Numbered from the stretch's first letter, positions 1-8,835 are shown. The stretch is DNA of 64,000 nt from Parvibaculum sedimenti (GCF_009184905.1 NZ_WESC01000002.1:292850-356849), one strand, 5' to 3'. Made by a program: numbers and translations. Notes: a model not told the origin generated them from the sequence alone.

Positions 1-487
1 CTGCGAGCTTCTGCAATCGTGTATCGACATTGCCGCGAAAGGGAACGACGGTCACATCGGGTCGGCGCGCCTTCACCTGCGCTCCGCGGCGCAGCGACGA
101 GGTGCCGACGATGGCGCCTTGGGGCAGCGTCGCGATGGATGTGGCCTTGGACGAAAGGAAGGCGTCGCGCGGGTCGACGCGCTCCAGCGTGCAATCGATG
201 ATGAGCCCGTCGGGCAGAACGGTCGGCATGTCCTTCATCGAATGCACGGCGAGATCGATGCCGCCGTCGAGGAGCGCATCCTCGATTTCCTTGGTGAAGA
301 GGCCCTTGCCGCCCAGTTCCGAAAGATTGCGGTCTTGCACACGGTCGCCGGTCGTCTTGATGACGACGATCTCGGCGGCCTCCTCTGCGGGAAGGCCGAG
401 CGCGATGCCGATACGCCTTGCGACGTCATTTGCCTGAATGAGCGCGAGCTTGGAGCCGCGCGTGCCGATGCGGAGCCGACGTTGCAT
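1..487 (-). CDS. hemC: Hydroxymethylbilane synthase (porphobilinogen deaminase), N-terminal part, cut by window start
   Basis: Cytoplasmic enzyme of tetrapyrrole (heme) synthesis; it joins four porphobilinogen units into hydroxymethylbilane. The first 162 codons are visible and read [16 protein letters not shown] at the N-terminus, a hallmark of the family. Other family blocks are the [12 protein letters not shown] stretch (58-69), HSMKDMPT (82-89) with the catalytic Asp at 86, SLRR (131-134) and RGN (151-153). The cysteine that carries the dipyrromethane cofactor lies beyond the window. The ATG at 487 is preceded by GAAGAAGG, a good ribosome site. It diverges from tsaD with 106 bases between the start codons, an arrangement common in alphaproteobacteria. 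Confidence 0.96.
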   Translation of the reverse strand, partial: MQRRLRIGTRGSKLALIQANDVARRIGIALGLPAEEAAEIVVIKTTGDRVQDRNLSELGGKGLFTKEIEDALLDGGIDLAVHSMKDMPTVLPDGLIIDCTLERVDPRDAFLSSKATSIATLPQGAIVGTSSLRRGAQVKARRPDVTVVPFRGNVDTRLQKLA

Positions 488-593
488 GAGCCTTCTTCCG
501 GGTGTTATGCCAAGCCCGACAAGGGCCTGCCGCTCTTATAGACGATCGAGGCGGCATGGAAGACCCCTTTCCACCGGAAGAGCGACGGACAAC

Positions 594-1700
594 ATGACGC
601 GCGAGGGCGTGCTCACCATTCTCGGGCTTGAGACGAGCTGCGACGAGACGGCAGCGGCCGTCGTGCGCCGCCATGCCGAAGAATCCGGCGGATTTCGGGG
701 TGAAATCCTCTCCAATGCGGTCTTTTCGCAGATCAGGGAACATGCGCCCTATGGCGGCGTGGTCCCTGAAATCGCCGCCCGCGCCCATATCGAGCATCTG
801 GACGGCTTGATCGTCAGGGCTCTGGAAGAGGCCCATGTCGGCTGGGACGACCTCGACGCCATCGCGGCGACCGCCGGTCCCGGTCTTATCGGCGGCGTCA
901 TTGTCGGGCTGATGACGGCGAAGGGCATTGCGCTTGCCCGCGGTCTGCCGCTCGTCGCGGTCAATCACCTCGAAGGCCATGCGCTGACGGCCCGGCTCAC
1001 CGACGGGATCGCGTTCCCCTATCTGCTGCTTCTCGTTTCGGGTGGCCACAGCCAGCTTCTCGTGGTCGAGGACGTCGGGCGCTATCGCCGCCTCGGCACT
1101 ACCATCGACGACGCGGTGGGCGAAGCCTTCGACAAGGTGGCGAAGATGATGCACCTGGGTTTTCCCGGCGGCCCCGCCGTGGAGCGCACCGCGAAGACGG
1201 GCGACGCCAGCCGTTTCCACCTGCCTCGCCCGCTCATGGGCAAGCCCGGCTGCGATTTTTCTTTCTCGGGCCTCAAGACGGCAGTACGCCAGCTCATCGA
1301 AGCACAACGAATTGAGGCTGAGGGCGAATTGACGGATCAGCTTCGCGCCGATATCGCGGCGAGTTTTCAGGCAACCGTGGCGGACGTACTCGCCGACCGC
1401 GTCGCCCATGCGATGGAGATGGCGAACCTTCCCGAAGGATCGCGGCGCTTCGTCGTGGCAGGCGGCGTCGCCTCGAATCAGACGTTGCGCGCGCGCCTCG
1501 AAGCAACAGCTGCCGAGCGCGGCTACGACTTCATCGTGCCACCGGTAAAGCTCTGCACCGACAATGGCGCGATGATCGCCTGGGCGGGCGCAGAGCGTTT
1601 CGCGATGGGCATGGAAGACGGGCTCGATATCAGCCCGCTGGCGCGCTGGCCGCTCGACCCCACCGCACAGGCAAAGCCCGGCGCTGGTGTCAAGGCCTGA
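594..1700 (+). CDS. tsaD: tRNA N6-adenosine threonylcarbamoyltransferase TsaD
   Basis: Catalytic subunit that transfers threonylcarbamoyl from threonylcarbamoyl-AMP to A37 of ANN-decoding tRNAs, working with TsaB and TsaE in the cytoplasm. From the ATG at 594 it is 368 residues, slightly longer than the usual 335-345. The ASKHA-fold start [12 protein letters not shown] (9-20) and the metal-binding HLEGH (125-129) are intact, as are the GGHSQLL and VAGGVASN blocks. The open frame extends 52 codons upstream, but that part is not family-like and runs into the hemC promoter zone, so the later ATG was chosen. Partners tsaB and tsaE are not in this window. Confidence 0.96.
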   Translation: MTREGVLTILGLETSCDETAAAVVRRHAEESGGFRGEILSNAVFSQIREHAPYGGVVPEIAARAHIEHLDGLIVRALEEAHVGWDDLDAIAATAGPGLIGGVIVGLMTAKGIALARGLPLVAVNHLEGHALTARLTDGIAFPYLLLLVSGGHSQLLVVEDVGRYRRLGTTIDDAVGEAFDKVAKMMHLGFPGGPAVERTAKTGDASRFHLPRPLMGKPGCDFSFSGLKTAVRQLIEAQRIEAEGELTDQLRADIAASFQATVADVLADRVAHAMEMANLPEGSRRFVVAGGVASNQTLRARLEATAAERGYDFIVPPVKLCTDNGAMIAWAGAERFAMGMEDGLDISPLARWPLDPTAQAKPGAGVKA

Positions 1701-1719
1701 CGAAAATCGGAAGCTGAAA

Positions 1720-1941
1720 CTAAAGCCGGGGCCGCCACGCTTCGGCGAATTGCGCCGCCTGATCTTCGGAGCGGAAGCAGAAGCGCACCACCTCGCGGCG
1801 ATTGCGCGGACGCCAGTCCTCGCACCGGAAGACGCTCGAACACCACATCATCATCGGCTCGATATGGATGGCACCGGCGCGGCGTTCGCGAACCGGGACG
1901 TCGATCGAGAAGGGATGGCTGTTTCGGGCGGTCATGTTCAT
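1720..1941 (-). CDS. Small conserved-looking hypothetical protein (73 aa)
   Basis: A 73-residue protein convergent with tsaD, with 19 bases between the two stop codons. Codons have the strong third-position G/C bias of the neighbouring real genes. The sequence is coherent: a run of three Met, then WCSSVFRCEDWRPRN and a basic/aromatic tail ending FAEAWRPRL. It has two cysteines eight residues apart and no membrane segment or signal. I do not recognise the family and infer no function. Overlapping frames on both strands are less plausible in composition. The stretch from here to 2047 has no other gene. Confidence 0.6.
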   Translation of the reverse strand: MNMTARNSHPFSIDVPVRERRAGAIHIEPMMMWCSSVFRCEDWRPRNRREVVRFCFRSEDQAAQFAEAWRPRL

Positions 1942-2040
1942 GGGGCGATGCCACTACTGACTGGGAAGCTCACCCAAACCTAACCCCGTCATGGTTAAGA
2001 AGTTCCTGCGACCGCGCGCCACCCAAAGGACACGGCGGAT

Positions 2041-2073
2041 AAAAAAAGCCCCGGCGTGAGGAGACGCCGGGGC
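2041..2073 (-). terminator. Intrinsic terminator of the small membrane-protein operon
   Basis: Perfect 10-bp inverted repeat GCCCCGGCGT (2048-2057) / ACGCCGGGGC (2064-2073) with a 6-base loop. On the minus strand it is followed by a run of seven T (the A run at 2041-2047). It lies about 80 bases downstream of the 34-codon gene, so it should end the two-gene minus-strand transcript. Confidence 0.9.
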
Positions 2074-2103
2074 AAGAGACCCGAGTTAGCAGGTCTTGAG
2101 TAT

Positions 2104-2137
2104 GTCGGGCTCCGGGGAGGGAGGGGTAGAGCCCGAC
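2104..2137. other. Long-loop inverted repeat in the 3' region of the small operon
   Basis: GTCGGGCTC (2104-2112) and GAGCCCGAC (2129-2137) form a 9-bp perfect stem with a purine-rich 16-base loop. It sits between the 34-codon gene and the intrinsic terminator. It may stabilise the 3' end of the small-operon transcript. No T-run follows it, so it is not a terminator itself. Confidence 0.5.
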
Positions 2138-2150
2138 GGGAGAATCGAGA

Positions 2151-2255
2151 TCAGACGAAGTGGACGACGCCCGCCGTCTGCGCGAGGAGCGCGATGGAAT
2201 AGGCGGCGAGGACCACAACGATGAAGCGGGTTGCGACGGTTTCAGTGAAGCTCAT
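2151..2255 (-). CDS. 34-residue single-pass membrane microprotein
   Basis: A short open frame of 34 codons with a textbook ribosome site (AAGGAGA, 6 bases before the ATG at 2255). The peptide starts MSFTETVATRF and continues as one hydrophobic stretch of about 20 residues (FIVVVLAAYSIALLAQ core), ending GVVHFV. It is predicted to be an inner-membrane single-pass microprotein with a short cytoplasmic N-terminus. It is the second gene of a two-gene unit with the 70-residue membrane protein upstream, and a strong terminator follows. The arrangement recalls small accessory subunits of respiratory or light-harvesting complexes, but I see no motif, such as a liganding His in the helix, that identifies either. 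Function unknown. Confidence 0.7.
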   Translation of the reverse strand: MSFTETVATRFIVVVLAAYSIALLAQTAGVVHFV

Positions 2256-2328
2256 GACATGTCTCCTTCGAATTCAGTCTTGCAGGGCGACTGGGTCCGG
2301 TCAGGACCGCGCCCGGAATTGATTTTGC

Positions 2329-2541
2329 TCAGAACGCGTACTGCACACACAGATAGGCGAGGTTGAAGATCGCGTAGGTTGCGATCGCGGCGATTCCGAG
2401 ATGGCCGCCCAACGTGTCGCGCACCGCCGGAGCTTTCCGGTCCGCATAGTCCGTCCACGAGAAAATCTTGGCATCGGAACGCAGAACGGCCTCTGCGGCG
2501 ACGGGGCTTTCGAAGTGGGACTTGAGGGCTGCGAGCGTCAT
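2329..2541 (-). CDS. 70-residue small membrane protein, C-terminal TM segment
   Basis: The ATG at 2541 follows GAAGGAGAAG with good spacing; a longer frame upstream lacks coding character. The protein has a soluble amphipathic N-terminal half (about residues 1-45, with KIFSWTDYADRKAP near the middle) and one hydrophobic helix at about 48-68 (LGIAAIATYAIFNLAYLCVQYAF). The layout suggests a bitopic inner-membrane protein. The 34-codon gene follows 73 bases downstream on the same strand and before one shared terminator, so the two are likely co-expressed. I do not recognise the family. Confidence 0.72.
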   Translation of the reverse strand: MTLAALKSHFESPVAAEAVLRSDAKIFSWTDYADRKAPAVRDTLGGHLGIAAIATYAIFNLAYLCVQYAF

Positions 2542-2750
2542 GGCGGCTTCTCCTTCAGTGCGGTCGGGGAGGAGGGAACTCCTTCGACGCCTCCTATCTA
2601 GGACGGCCCTGAACGGAAAACAATGAATGAAACGAAAAATATTCATCATTCACGTCGAATGTTGCTGCATCGCAACACATTACGACGTTATGGAAGACCT
2701 TGGCCCTTAAGAATCAATGGTTTGTCAAAATTTTGCAATTCTGAATGAAA

Positions 2751-2767
2751 TTGCTGCTTCGCAGCAA
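2751..2767 (-). terminator. Possible weak terminator after the TetR gene
   Basis: Hairpin TTGCTGC / GCAGCAA with a 3-base loop directly after the TetR stop on the minus strand, followed only by a short T-poor tail (TTTCATTC). The AT-rich gap from here to 2541 otherwise holds the promoter zone of the small-membrane operon and no gene. Confidence 0.35.
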
Positions 2768-2769
2768 AA

Positions 2770-3396
2770 TCAGGCCTCTACCACATCTCGGTGGGGGTCG
2801 ATCATCGACACACCAGCCCTGAGGCTGCCGACGATGAGCTGATAGACGCCTTCAAGTTCCCGCTCGAGCTTGTCAAGCGGCAACCGCGTGAAAAGCTGCG
2901 GGTAGCTGAATTTGAGCGTCGCCGACTGGATCATCTCGGAGATGAATTCAGGGTCGGCCACCGAAAATTCGCCCGAGGCGTTACCGTATTCAACGATCCG
3001 CCGCAGCACCTCGCGCTCGCGGGCAAGCCCCTCATTATGAAACTCGGGTCGCTCCGAGGTTATGATCTGGGCCATTTCGACCAGTTTCGGGTCCCGTTCC
3101 AGCGCGTGGAAGGTTTCGCGGAGATCCTCGAACAGGAAATCATGCAACCGCTCCGAGGCGCTGCGTCCGGGCCGGGTCAGGATGCGCGAGAGTTGCCCCA
3201 CCGTGCGGACCGAAGCTGCACGGGCGATTTCCTCGGCAATATCGAGCTTGCTGGCGAAATAGCGGTAGAGATTACCGGCAGACATGGCGCAATCGACCGC
3301 GAGATCGGCCATCGTCGTCTTGCCATAGCCGTAATGGGCAAAACGTTTCCTGGCTGCGTCGATGATTTTCTGGCGTGTATTGTCGGGAGCGTTCAT
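2770..3396 (-). CDS. TetR/AcrR-family transcriptional regulator
   Basis: A 208-residue one-component repressor. The N-terminal HTH (about 8-54) is typical: RQKIIDAARKRFAHYGYGKTT, then MADLA...MSAGNLYRYFASK, where the recognition helix ends at YRYF. The rest is an all-helical ligand-binding domain of the AcrR_C type; the ligand cannot be predicted. It diverges from gpsA with about 100 bases between starts, but gpsA is housekeeping and an unlikely target. Autoregulation or the small-membrane operon downstream are alternatives. Stop to hairpin spacing is tight. Confidence 0.9.
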   Translation of the reverse strand: MNAPDNTRQKIIDAARKRFAHYGYGKTTMADLAVDCAMSAGNLYRYFASKLDIAEEIARAASVRTVGQLSRILTRPGRSASERLHDFLFEDLRETFHALERDPKLVEMAQIITSERPEFHNEGLAREREVLRRIVEYGNASGEFSVADPEFISEMIQSATLKFSYPQLFTRLPLDKLERELEGVYQLIVGSLRAGVSMIDPHRDVVEA

Positions 3397-3503
3397 AGAG
3401 TAATTGTAAACTACCGCAGTAAATATTCAACGAATCGTTCAATCGTTAGAAGCGATGGCGTTGGGCGGTGGAAATGGAACAGGTGGGGCGGACTCTGCAA
3501 GCC

Positions 3504-4520
3504 ATGAAGGAATTCGAACATATCGGCGTCATCGGCGGCGGCGCCTGGGGCACGGCGCTCGCCCAGGTCGCGGCGCGGGCCGGGCGAGACCAGACGCCCG
3601 CGCGAAAGGTGACGCTCTGGGCGCGCGAAGCGGAAGTCGTCGACACGATCAACACGCGGCACGAAAACGCGCGCTTCCTTCCGGGCATCGCGCTTGACGA
3701 GAGCGTGCGCGCAACCTCATCGGTCGAGGAGGCGGCAAGCGCCGACGCGCTGCTGATGGTGACGCCTGCCCAGCACATGCGGAGCGTCTGCGCCGGGCTG
3801 AAGCCTTTGCTCAAGCCCGGCACGCCGGTCCTTCTCTGCGCCAAGGGCGTCGAGCAAGGCACGTTGAAGCTCCTCACCGAGGTGCTCGCCGAAGCGCTGC
3901 CGCAGGCCCTGCCCGCCGTCCTCTCCGGCCCGAGTTTCGCCGCCGAGGTCGCACGCGGCCTCCCAACCGCGATCACGCTTGCCTGCGCCGACGAGGAAAT
4001 CGGCAAGGCGCTCGTCCACGCGATCGGTCTCCCGACATTCCGGCCCTATTACGCCTCCGATCTCATCGGCGCCGAAATCGGCGGCGCGGTGAAGAACGTG
4101 CTCGCCATCGCCTGCGGCATCGTCGAGGGCAAGGGCTTCGGCGCCAGCGCGCGGGCCGCGCTGACGACGCGCGGCTTTGCCGAGATGACCCGTCTCGGCC
4201 TCTCGCTCGGCGCGCGCCCCGAAACGCTGGCAGGCCTTTCCGGGCTCGGCGATCTCATCCTCACCTGCAACTCGCCGCAGTCGCGCAACATGTCGCTCGG
4301 CATGGCGCTCGGCCAGGGAAAAACGCTCGAGGAAATTCTGGGCAGCCGCCATTCGGTGAGCGAGGGCGTATTCTCCGCCACCGCCGTCGTCGAACTGGCC
4401 GCGAAACACGGGATCGAAATGCCGATCTCGGAAGCCGTCGCAGGAATCGTCACGGGCCGTCTCAACGTCGACGAGGCGATCCTCGCGCTCCTCACCCGCC
4501 CGTTCAAAAACGAAAGCTGA
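3504..4520 (+). CDS. gpsA: NAD(P)-dependent glycerol-3-phosphate dehydrogenase
   Basis: Makes sn-glycerol-3-phosphate from dihydroxyacetone phosphate for phospholipid synthesis; cytoplasmic. 338 residues from the ATG at 3504. The Rossmann motif [13 protein letters not shown] lies at 8-20, and the [12 protein letters not shown] and [13 protein letters not shown] substrate/catalytic-Lys regions and the GLGDLILTC block are intact. The open frame starts at a GTG at 3468 with an in-frame ATG at 3474. I chose 3504 because GpsA proteins normally begin just before the glycine motif, although the ribosome site there is weak. It heads a plus-strand run with YciI, EVE and Rieske genes spaced 7-14 bases apart, likely one operon. 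Confidence 0.95.
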   Translation: MKEFEHIGVIGGGAWGTALAQVAARAGRDQTPARKVTLWAREAEVVDTINTRHENARFLPGIALDESVRATSSVEEAASADALLMVTPAQHMRSVCAGLKPLLKPGTPVLLCAKGVEQGTLKLLTEVLAEALPQALPAVLSGPSFAAEVARGLPTAITLACADEEIGKALVHAIGLPTFRPYYASDLIGAEIGGAVKNVLAIACGIVEGKGFGASARAALTTRGFAEMTRLGLSLGARPETLAGLSGLGDLILTCNSPQSRNMSLGMALGQGKTLEEILGSRHSVSEGVFSATAVVELAAKHGIEMPISEAVAGIVTGRLNVDEAILALLTRPFKNES

Positions 4521-4534
4521 TACCGGAGAAACAA

Positions 4535-4816
4535 ATGCTCTTCTGCCTCATCGGCACCGACAAGCCGAATGCCCTTGATGTCCGCCTCGCCAATCGCGAA
4601 GCGCATGTGAAATACTGGAACGAAAGCGGTCGCATTGCCGCCGGCGGCCCCTTCACCAGCGACGACGGCGCGACAATGACAGGCAGCCTCCTCATCATTG
4701 AGGCAGCCAACCGCGCCGAAGTCGAAGCGCTTGTCGCGGAGGATCCTTATACGAAGGCCGGGCTCTTCGCGGCGGTCGAGATCCGCGCGTGGAAATGGGT
4801 TCTCAATCCGCGATAA
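4535..4816 (+). CDS. YciI-like protein
   Basis: 93-residue single-domain protein of the YciI/dimeric alpha-beta barrel family. It has the typical N-terminal FCLIGTDKPNAL, a central HVKYW...AAGGPF motif with the conserved His and Gly-Gly-Pro, and the DPYTKAGLF segment near 71-79. Members are small dimers with a putative His/Asp active site; most have no assigned reaction. It begins 14 bases after the gpsA stop behind a GGAGAAAC ribosome site and is probably cotranscribed. In alphaproteobacteria YciI genes commonly follow gpsA, so linkage may be historical rather than functional. Confidence 0.9.
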   Translation: MLFCLIGTDKPNALDVRLANREAHVKYWNESGRIAAGGPFTSDDGATMTGSLLIIEAANRAEVEALVAEDPYTKAGLFAAVEIRAWKWVLNPR

Positions 4817-4828
4817 GGGCAAGAGACA

Positions 4829-5254
4829 ATGGCGTACTGGCTTTTCAAATCGGAACCTTCGACCTGGTCATGGGACGACCAGAAAAAGAAGGGCGCCAGG
4901 GGCGAACCCTGGAACGGCGTTCGCAATTATCAGGCGAACAACAACATGAAGGCGATGCGGAAGGGCGACCTTGGCTTCTTCTATCATTCGGTGGATGAGA
5001 AGCGGATCGTCGGCGTCGTCCGCGTCATCGGCGAGCATCGTCCCGACCCGACCGACGAGACGGGCCGCTTCGGCCTTGTCGATATCGAGGCGGTGTGCGA
5101 TGTGCCCAATCCGATCACGCTTGCCGACATCAAGGCCGAACCGAAACTCGCGGAAATGGCGATCCTGAAACAGTCGCGCCTTTCCGTGCAGCCCGTGCGC
5201 GACAACGAATGGAAACTCATCTGCAAGATGGGCGGCCTCGCGAAAGCGCCGTGA
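4829..5254 (+). CDS. EVE (PUA-like) domain protein
   Basis: 141 residues forming one EVE domain, a PUA-like fold thought to recognise modified bases in DNA or RNA. The opening MAYWLFKSEPSTWSWDD is diagnostic, followed by GVRNYQANNNMKAM and GDLGFFYHS, which shape the base-binding pocket in known structures. It starts 12 bases after the YciI stop. Stand-alone EVE proteins of this type are widespread in alphaproteobacteria and usually act in housekeeping contexts, not in restriction. The modified base it reads is unknown here. Confidence 0.92.
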   Translation: MAYWLFKSEPSTWSWDDQKKKGARGEPWNGVRNYQANNNMKAMRKGDLGFFYHSVDEKRIVGVVRVIGEHRPDPTDETGRFGLVDIEAVCDVPNPITLADIKAEPKLAEMAILKQSRLSVQPVRDNEWKLICKMGGLAKAP

Positions 5255-5261
5255 CGAAAGC

Positions 5262-5633
5262 ATGAGACCGCCACCCGGCACGCCCCTCTGCCCGTTCGAT
5301 TCGCTGGACGATCCTGGCGCCAAGGGATTCAGCTTCGGCAAGGGACAGACACGCTTCGATATGTTCCTTGTACGGAGCAAAGGCGAGGCGCGCGCCTATC
5401 TCAACGAATGTCCACACGCCCATGCCCGGCTCGACAATTGGCCGGACAAGTTCCTGACACTAGATGAAACGCGCATCATCTGCGGTGTTCACGCCGCCCT
5501 CTTTCGCATCGAGGACGGCTTCTGCGTCTCCGGCCCATGCGCGGGGAAGCACCTGACGCTAGTGCCCATCGAAATCGTCGACGGAATGATCTCCATCGCG
5601 CCAGAGGATCAGCTCGCGAGAAACCGTCGGTAG
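5262..5633 (+). CDS. Rieske [2Fe-2S] domain protein
   Basis: 123 residues, a stand-alone Rieske ferredoxin-like protein. Ligand motifs are C50-P-H52 and C74-G-V-H77, with 21 residues between them, slightly more than the usual 15-17. No signal peptide or membrane anchor is seen, so it should be cytoplasmic. It may pass electrons to an oxygenase, but none is adjacent; the P450 lies 28 kb away. It is the last gene of the gpsA run (7 bases after the EVE stop), and its final 25 bases overlap the 3' end of the convergent creatininase-family gene. Confidence 0.88.
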   Translation: MRPPPGTPLCPFDSLDDPGAKGFSFGKGQTRFDMFLVRSKGEARAYLNECPHAHARLDNWPDKFLTLDETRIICGVHAALFRIEDGFCVSGPCAGKHLTLVPIEIVDGMISIAPEDQLARNRR

Positions 5634-6355
5634 TCCTCAATGAGCCCCTTGGCGGCGAGCACGATCAGTTCGGCCCCGTTTTCGGCTTTCGCCAATGCCG
5701 GATCGGAGCCGATGCGGCCATCAGGGAACTTCGCGCGGTAGTCCGCCGCGTCGGTGAAGCGCCCTGTGGGGGCGACCTGCGGGCTCATTTCCACCTGCTT
5801 GACCGCTTCCGGATGGACCGCCCAGGTGATTGCGATTTCGGAGGGCGTCGCATGGCTCCCGTGCGACGCGCCATATTTTGCCCGGCAGAAGTCCATCACG
5901 GGCCCGAAGTCCCACCAATTCGCGAGCTTGCATTTGACCGGCCCGCGATTGGAAGCATCGGCGCTGAGCGAGCGATCCGCATAGATTTCGGAAAAGGCCG
6001 CATTGATGGTTGAAACATTGCCGCCATGGCCATTGAAGAAATAGACGCGCTCGAAACCGTGCCGCGCCAACGACGCGACCCAGTCGTGGATTGCCGCGAT
6101 CATGGTCGAGGGGCGCAGCGTGATCGTGCCGGGAAAGCCGAGATGATGCTGGGCAATGCCGACATTGAAGGTCGGCCCGACGAGGAATCCGGCTTCTTCC
6201 GCCGCGCAGGCGGCAATCGCCTCGGGGCAGATCGCATCCGTGCCTATGAGGCCCGTCGGCCCATGCTGCTCGGTCGAGCCGATGGGAATGACGATCCCGC
6301 GCGAGCGCATGAGATAGTCCTCGATCTCGACCCATGTCGAAAGATGAAGCTGCAT
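5609..6355 (-). CDS. Creatininase/creatinine amidohydrolase family protein
   Basis: 248-residue metal-dependent amidohydrolase. The family metal and active-site blocks are present: GSTEQHGP (26-33), D40 in GTDA, FNGHGGN (107-113) and SHATPSEIA. Relatives hydrolyse creatinine, formylaminopyrimidines (riboflavin and F420 pathways) or mycofactocin precursors, so the substrate is open. The gene is monocistronic on minus, convergent with the Rieske gene and divergent from the CoA-transferase with about 200 bases between. Nothing nearby points to creatinine metabolism. Confidence 0.88.
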   Translation of the reverse strand: MQLHLSTWVEIEDYLMRSRGIVIPIGSTEQHGPTGLIGTDAICPEAIAACAAEEAGFLVGPTFNVGIAQHHLGFPGTITLRPSTMIAAIHDWVASLARHGFERVYFFNGHGGNVSTINAAFSEIYADRSLSADASNRGPVKCKLANWWDFGPVMDFCRAKYGASHGSHATPSEIAITWAVHPEAVKQVEMSPQVAPTGRFTDAADYRAKFPDGRIGSDPALAKAENGAELIVLAAKGLIEDYRRFLAS

Positions 6356-6563
6356 GGCGTCTCCTCTCGCCGCAACCGCGCGACGCAGCCATGAATATGG
6401 GGGTCGGCGAGCTCGCTCCCAACAAAAATAGGGGCATGGAGAGGCCGGGCGACGTAGCGTCTCTCACGGATTGCCAGCCGAACGCCGGGGAAAGCTTGAC
6501 GAATGCCCGGTTGAACGGGAAAAGCGTGCTAAAGCGCTTGGGGTGAGGCGAGTGGAGGACGAA

Positions 6564-7811
6564 GTGAGCGAGACGAAGAAACTCGAAACAGAAGTCACGG
6601 GGCCGCTCAAGGGCGTCCGCATTGTCGATCTCACCAGCGTCGTCTTCGGCGCCTATGCGACGCAGATCCTCGGCGATTACGGCGCGGACGTGATCAAGGT
6701 CGAGGCGCCCTCGCCTACCGGCGGCGGCGGCTTTGGCGGCGACATCATGCGCTGGCCGGGCCATCTGCCCGAAGGCGCCTCACCCGATCTCGGACCGATC
6801 TTCCTCACCATCAACCGCAACAAGCGTTCGGTGCTGATCGACCTCGCCAAGCCATCGGGCCGCAATGCGCTCCTGAAGATCATCTCCACCGCCGATGTGA
6901 TGACCTCGAATATCCGCTACGCCGCGATGAAGAAGCTCGGCCTCGCCTATGAGGACATCAAGGCGGTGAAGCCCGACATCATCTTCGTCCATGCAGCGGG
7001 CTATGGCTCGGATGGACCCTATGCGGGCCTTCCCGCTTACGACGATCTCATTCAGGCAGGCTCGGGTGCGGCCGAAATCCTGACCTATATGGACGGCAAT
7101 CCGCAACCGCGCTACCTGCCAACCATCATGGCGGACAAGGTGTCCGGCCTCTTCTTCGTCTCGGCAGTCACCGCCGCACTCTACCACAAGGCGAAGACCG
7201 GCGAGGGCCAGTTCGTCGAAGTGCCGATGCTCGAGGCCGTCACCTCCTTCGTGCTGGCCGAACATTTCTACGATCACGTCTACGATCCGCCGACGGGCCA
7301 GTGGACCTATCCGCGCATCACCAATCCCGATCGCCGCCCCTACAAGACGAAGAACGGCCACATCGGCCTGATGCCCTATTCCGACAAGCAGTGGGAAATC
7401 TTCTTCGAGCTGGCGGGCCGCCCCGGCGTCTACGAGGATCCGCGCTTCTCGACCTACAAGAAGCGCACCCAGAACATCCGCGAGCTTTACGCGATGATCG
7501 AGGAGCTGACGGAGACGAAGACGACCGAGGAATGGCTCGACCTTCTCCTGCCGCACAGCATTCCCGCCGTGAAGATGAACCGCCTCGACGATCTGCAGAA
7601 CGATCCACACCTGAAGGCGGTCGATTTCTTCCAGCGCTACGACCACCCGCATGCCGGGCCCTATTTCGCCCTGAAGCCGCCCGTGCGCTTCAGCGAGACG
7701 CCCGCGAACATCCGCCGCCATCCGCCGAAACTCGGCGAACAGACGGCGGAAGTACTGCGCGAAGTGGGGCTTGGCGACGAGGAAATCGCCGCGCTGACCG
7801 CTGGCGAATAA
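6564..7811 (+). CDS. CaiB/BaiF class III CoA-transferase
   Basis: About 415 residues. Family III CoA-transferases move CoA between carboxylic acids through an aspartyl-CoA intermediate. Typical blocks: PLKGVRIVDLTSVVFGAYATQILGDYGADVIKVE at the start (given in part: GPLKGVRIVDLTS), the NRNKRS segment, and the ADKVSG block holding the likely catalytic Asp. The open frame extends to 6471, but a GTG at 6564 has a strong GGAGG five bases upstream, so I start there. The substrate acid is unknown; the neighbouring acetyl-CoA synthetase is 1 kb away and separately transcribed. The 208 bases upstream hold no gene. Confidence 0.92.
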   Translation: MSETKKLETEVTGPLKGVRIVDLTSVVFGAYATQILGDYGADVIKVEAPSPTGGGGFGGDIMRWPGHLPEGASPDLGPIFLTINRNKRSVLIDLAKPSGRNALLKIISTADVMTSNIRYAAMKKLGLAYEDIKAVKPDIIFVHAAGYGSDGPYAGLPAYDDLIQAGSGAAEILTYMDGNPQPRYLPTIMADKVSGLFFVSAVTAALYHKAKTGEGQFVEVPMLEAVTSFVLAEHFYDHVYDPPTGQWTYPRITNPDRRPYKTKNGHIGLMPYSDKQWEIFFELAGRPGVYEDPRFSTYKKRTQNIRELYAMIEELTETKTTEEWLDLLLPHSIPAVKMNRLDDLQNDPHLKAVDFFQRYDHPHAGPYFALKPPVRFSETPANIRRHPPKLGEQTAEVLREVGLGDEEIAALTAGE

Positions 7812-7814
7812 GCT

Positions 7815-8657
7815 TCAGGTGCGCCAGGAGTCGGGCACACGCTCGCCAAATTCCGCGCGGCAGAAATCATAGACCGGCGCAAAACGCTCCCGCGCGAGCG
7901 CCGCAAGCTTCGGGTCGAGTTTGGCGGGTTTGGGGGCGGCATTGGCCTTCTTGTCATATGCCCCGGGTACAAAAGTCAGGCCGAGGAAATCGCACAGACG
8001 CGCCATTTCTGCATCGCCGAAAAGGTTTTCGTAAAAGGCGATATGGATCTGGTCCTCGGTAAAAGCCGACCGAACGACCGGGAGAGTCTCTTGATAAGAG
8101 GTCTTGTCGATGTAGCGCGGCTCATTCAGGAACGAGACGAAGAGCTCTTCCTCACTCCCACCTTGCGCCCGGCCCGCCCGCAGGTTCATGCGCAGTTGCG
8201 AATAAAACCGGTCGACAGGGTCTCGCATCAGAAAGACAACTTTGGTCTGCGGGAAATATCGCCTGATGTTTTCGAAGACCTCTCGCGGAAGCAACGCGTA
8301 TTCCGGCGTGATTTCACTGAAATGTGTGCACTCGGCCGGAACGTAGCGCTCGAAATACTTCACATAAGCCGCATCGTCGTTCATGCGCATCCGCGCCCTC
8401 AGATGCTCAAGACGCTTTTTCCGCCTTGCACTCGGCCAGATTTGTTGCCGCGCGAGAATGCCCTCTTTTCTCTTGAAGAGTGCGTCGATGTTCTCACGAT
8501 GCCCAGGCACATATTTGGCGTCGAAGTAGTGCATCTCCATGAGGGGCGCCATGAAGACTTCGGGGCGGCTATCCAGATACTCAGCGAGCCAGGTCGTGCC
8601 CGCCTTTTGTGCACCGATGCCGAGGATGAAGGTCTTACCGTCGAGAGCGTTCGCCAT
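7815..8657 (-). CDS. Sulfotransferase domain protein
   Basis: 280 residues of the PAPS-dependent sulfotransferase fold. The 5'-phosphosulfate loop GAQKAGTTWL is at 15-24, and the 3'-phosphate segment (VVFLMRDPVDRFYSQ) is in the middle of the protein. It ends with KLDPKLAALARERFAPVY, resembling heparan-type enzymes. The acceptor is not predictable. It is convergent with the CoA-transferase, with only 3 bases between the ends, and divergent from acs. No sulfate-activation gene (cysDNC) is nearby. The 178 bases to acs contain the divergent promoters. Confidence 0.85.
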   Translation of the reverse strand: MANALDGKTFILGIGAQKAGTTWLAEYLDSRPEVFMAPLMEMHYFDAKYVPGHRENIDALFKRKEGILARQQIWPSARRKKRLEHLRARMRMNDDAAYVKYFERYVPAECTHFSEITPEYALLPREVFENIRRYFPQTKVVFLMRDPVDRFYSQLRMNLRAGRAQGGSEEELFVSFLNEPRYIDKTSYQETLPVVRSAFTEDQIHIAFYENLFGDAEMARLCDFLGLTFVPGAYDKKANAAPKPAKLDPKLAALARERFAPVYDFCRAEFGERVPDSWRT

Positions 8658-8835
8658 GGGCTGCCTGTACTCATTACGAAATTTTCATGTCGGTAAACTA
8701 ATGGCCCCCATTCAGAATCGCAAAGAGAGATAATGCATGGCGCTCTGCGCTATGATTGCCGAGCGCAAGGCGCTCGCTCATAATCCGATCAATTTACAAG
8801 ACTAAAAAGACACGCTGCCAAGGAGACGTCCCACC

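Noticed and set aside
426..1409. Minus-strand 327-codon open frame opposite tsaD
   Set aside because: Arg/Ala/Asp/Gly-rich mirror of a real high-GC gene, with no family motif; tsaD explains the DNA.
3717..4409. Minus-strand 230-codon frame opposite gpsA
   Set aside because: Charged low-complexity antisense product; no ribosome site.
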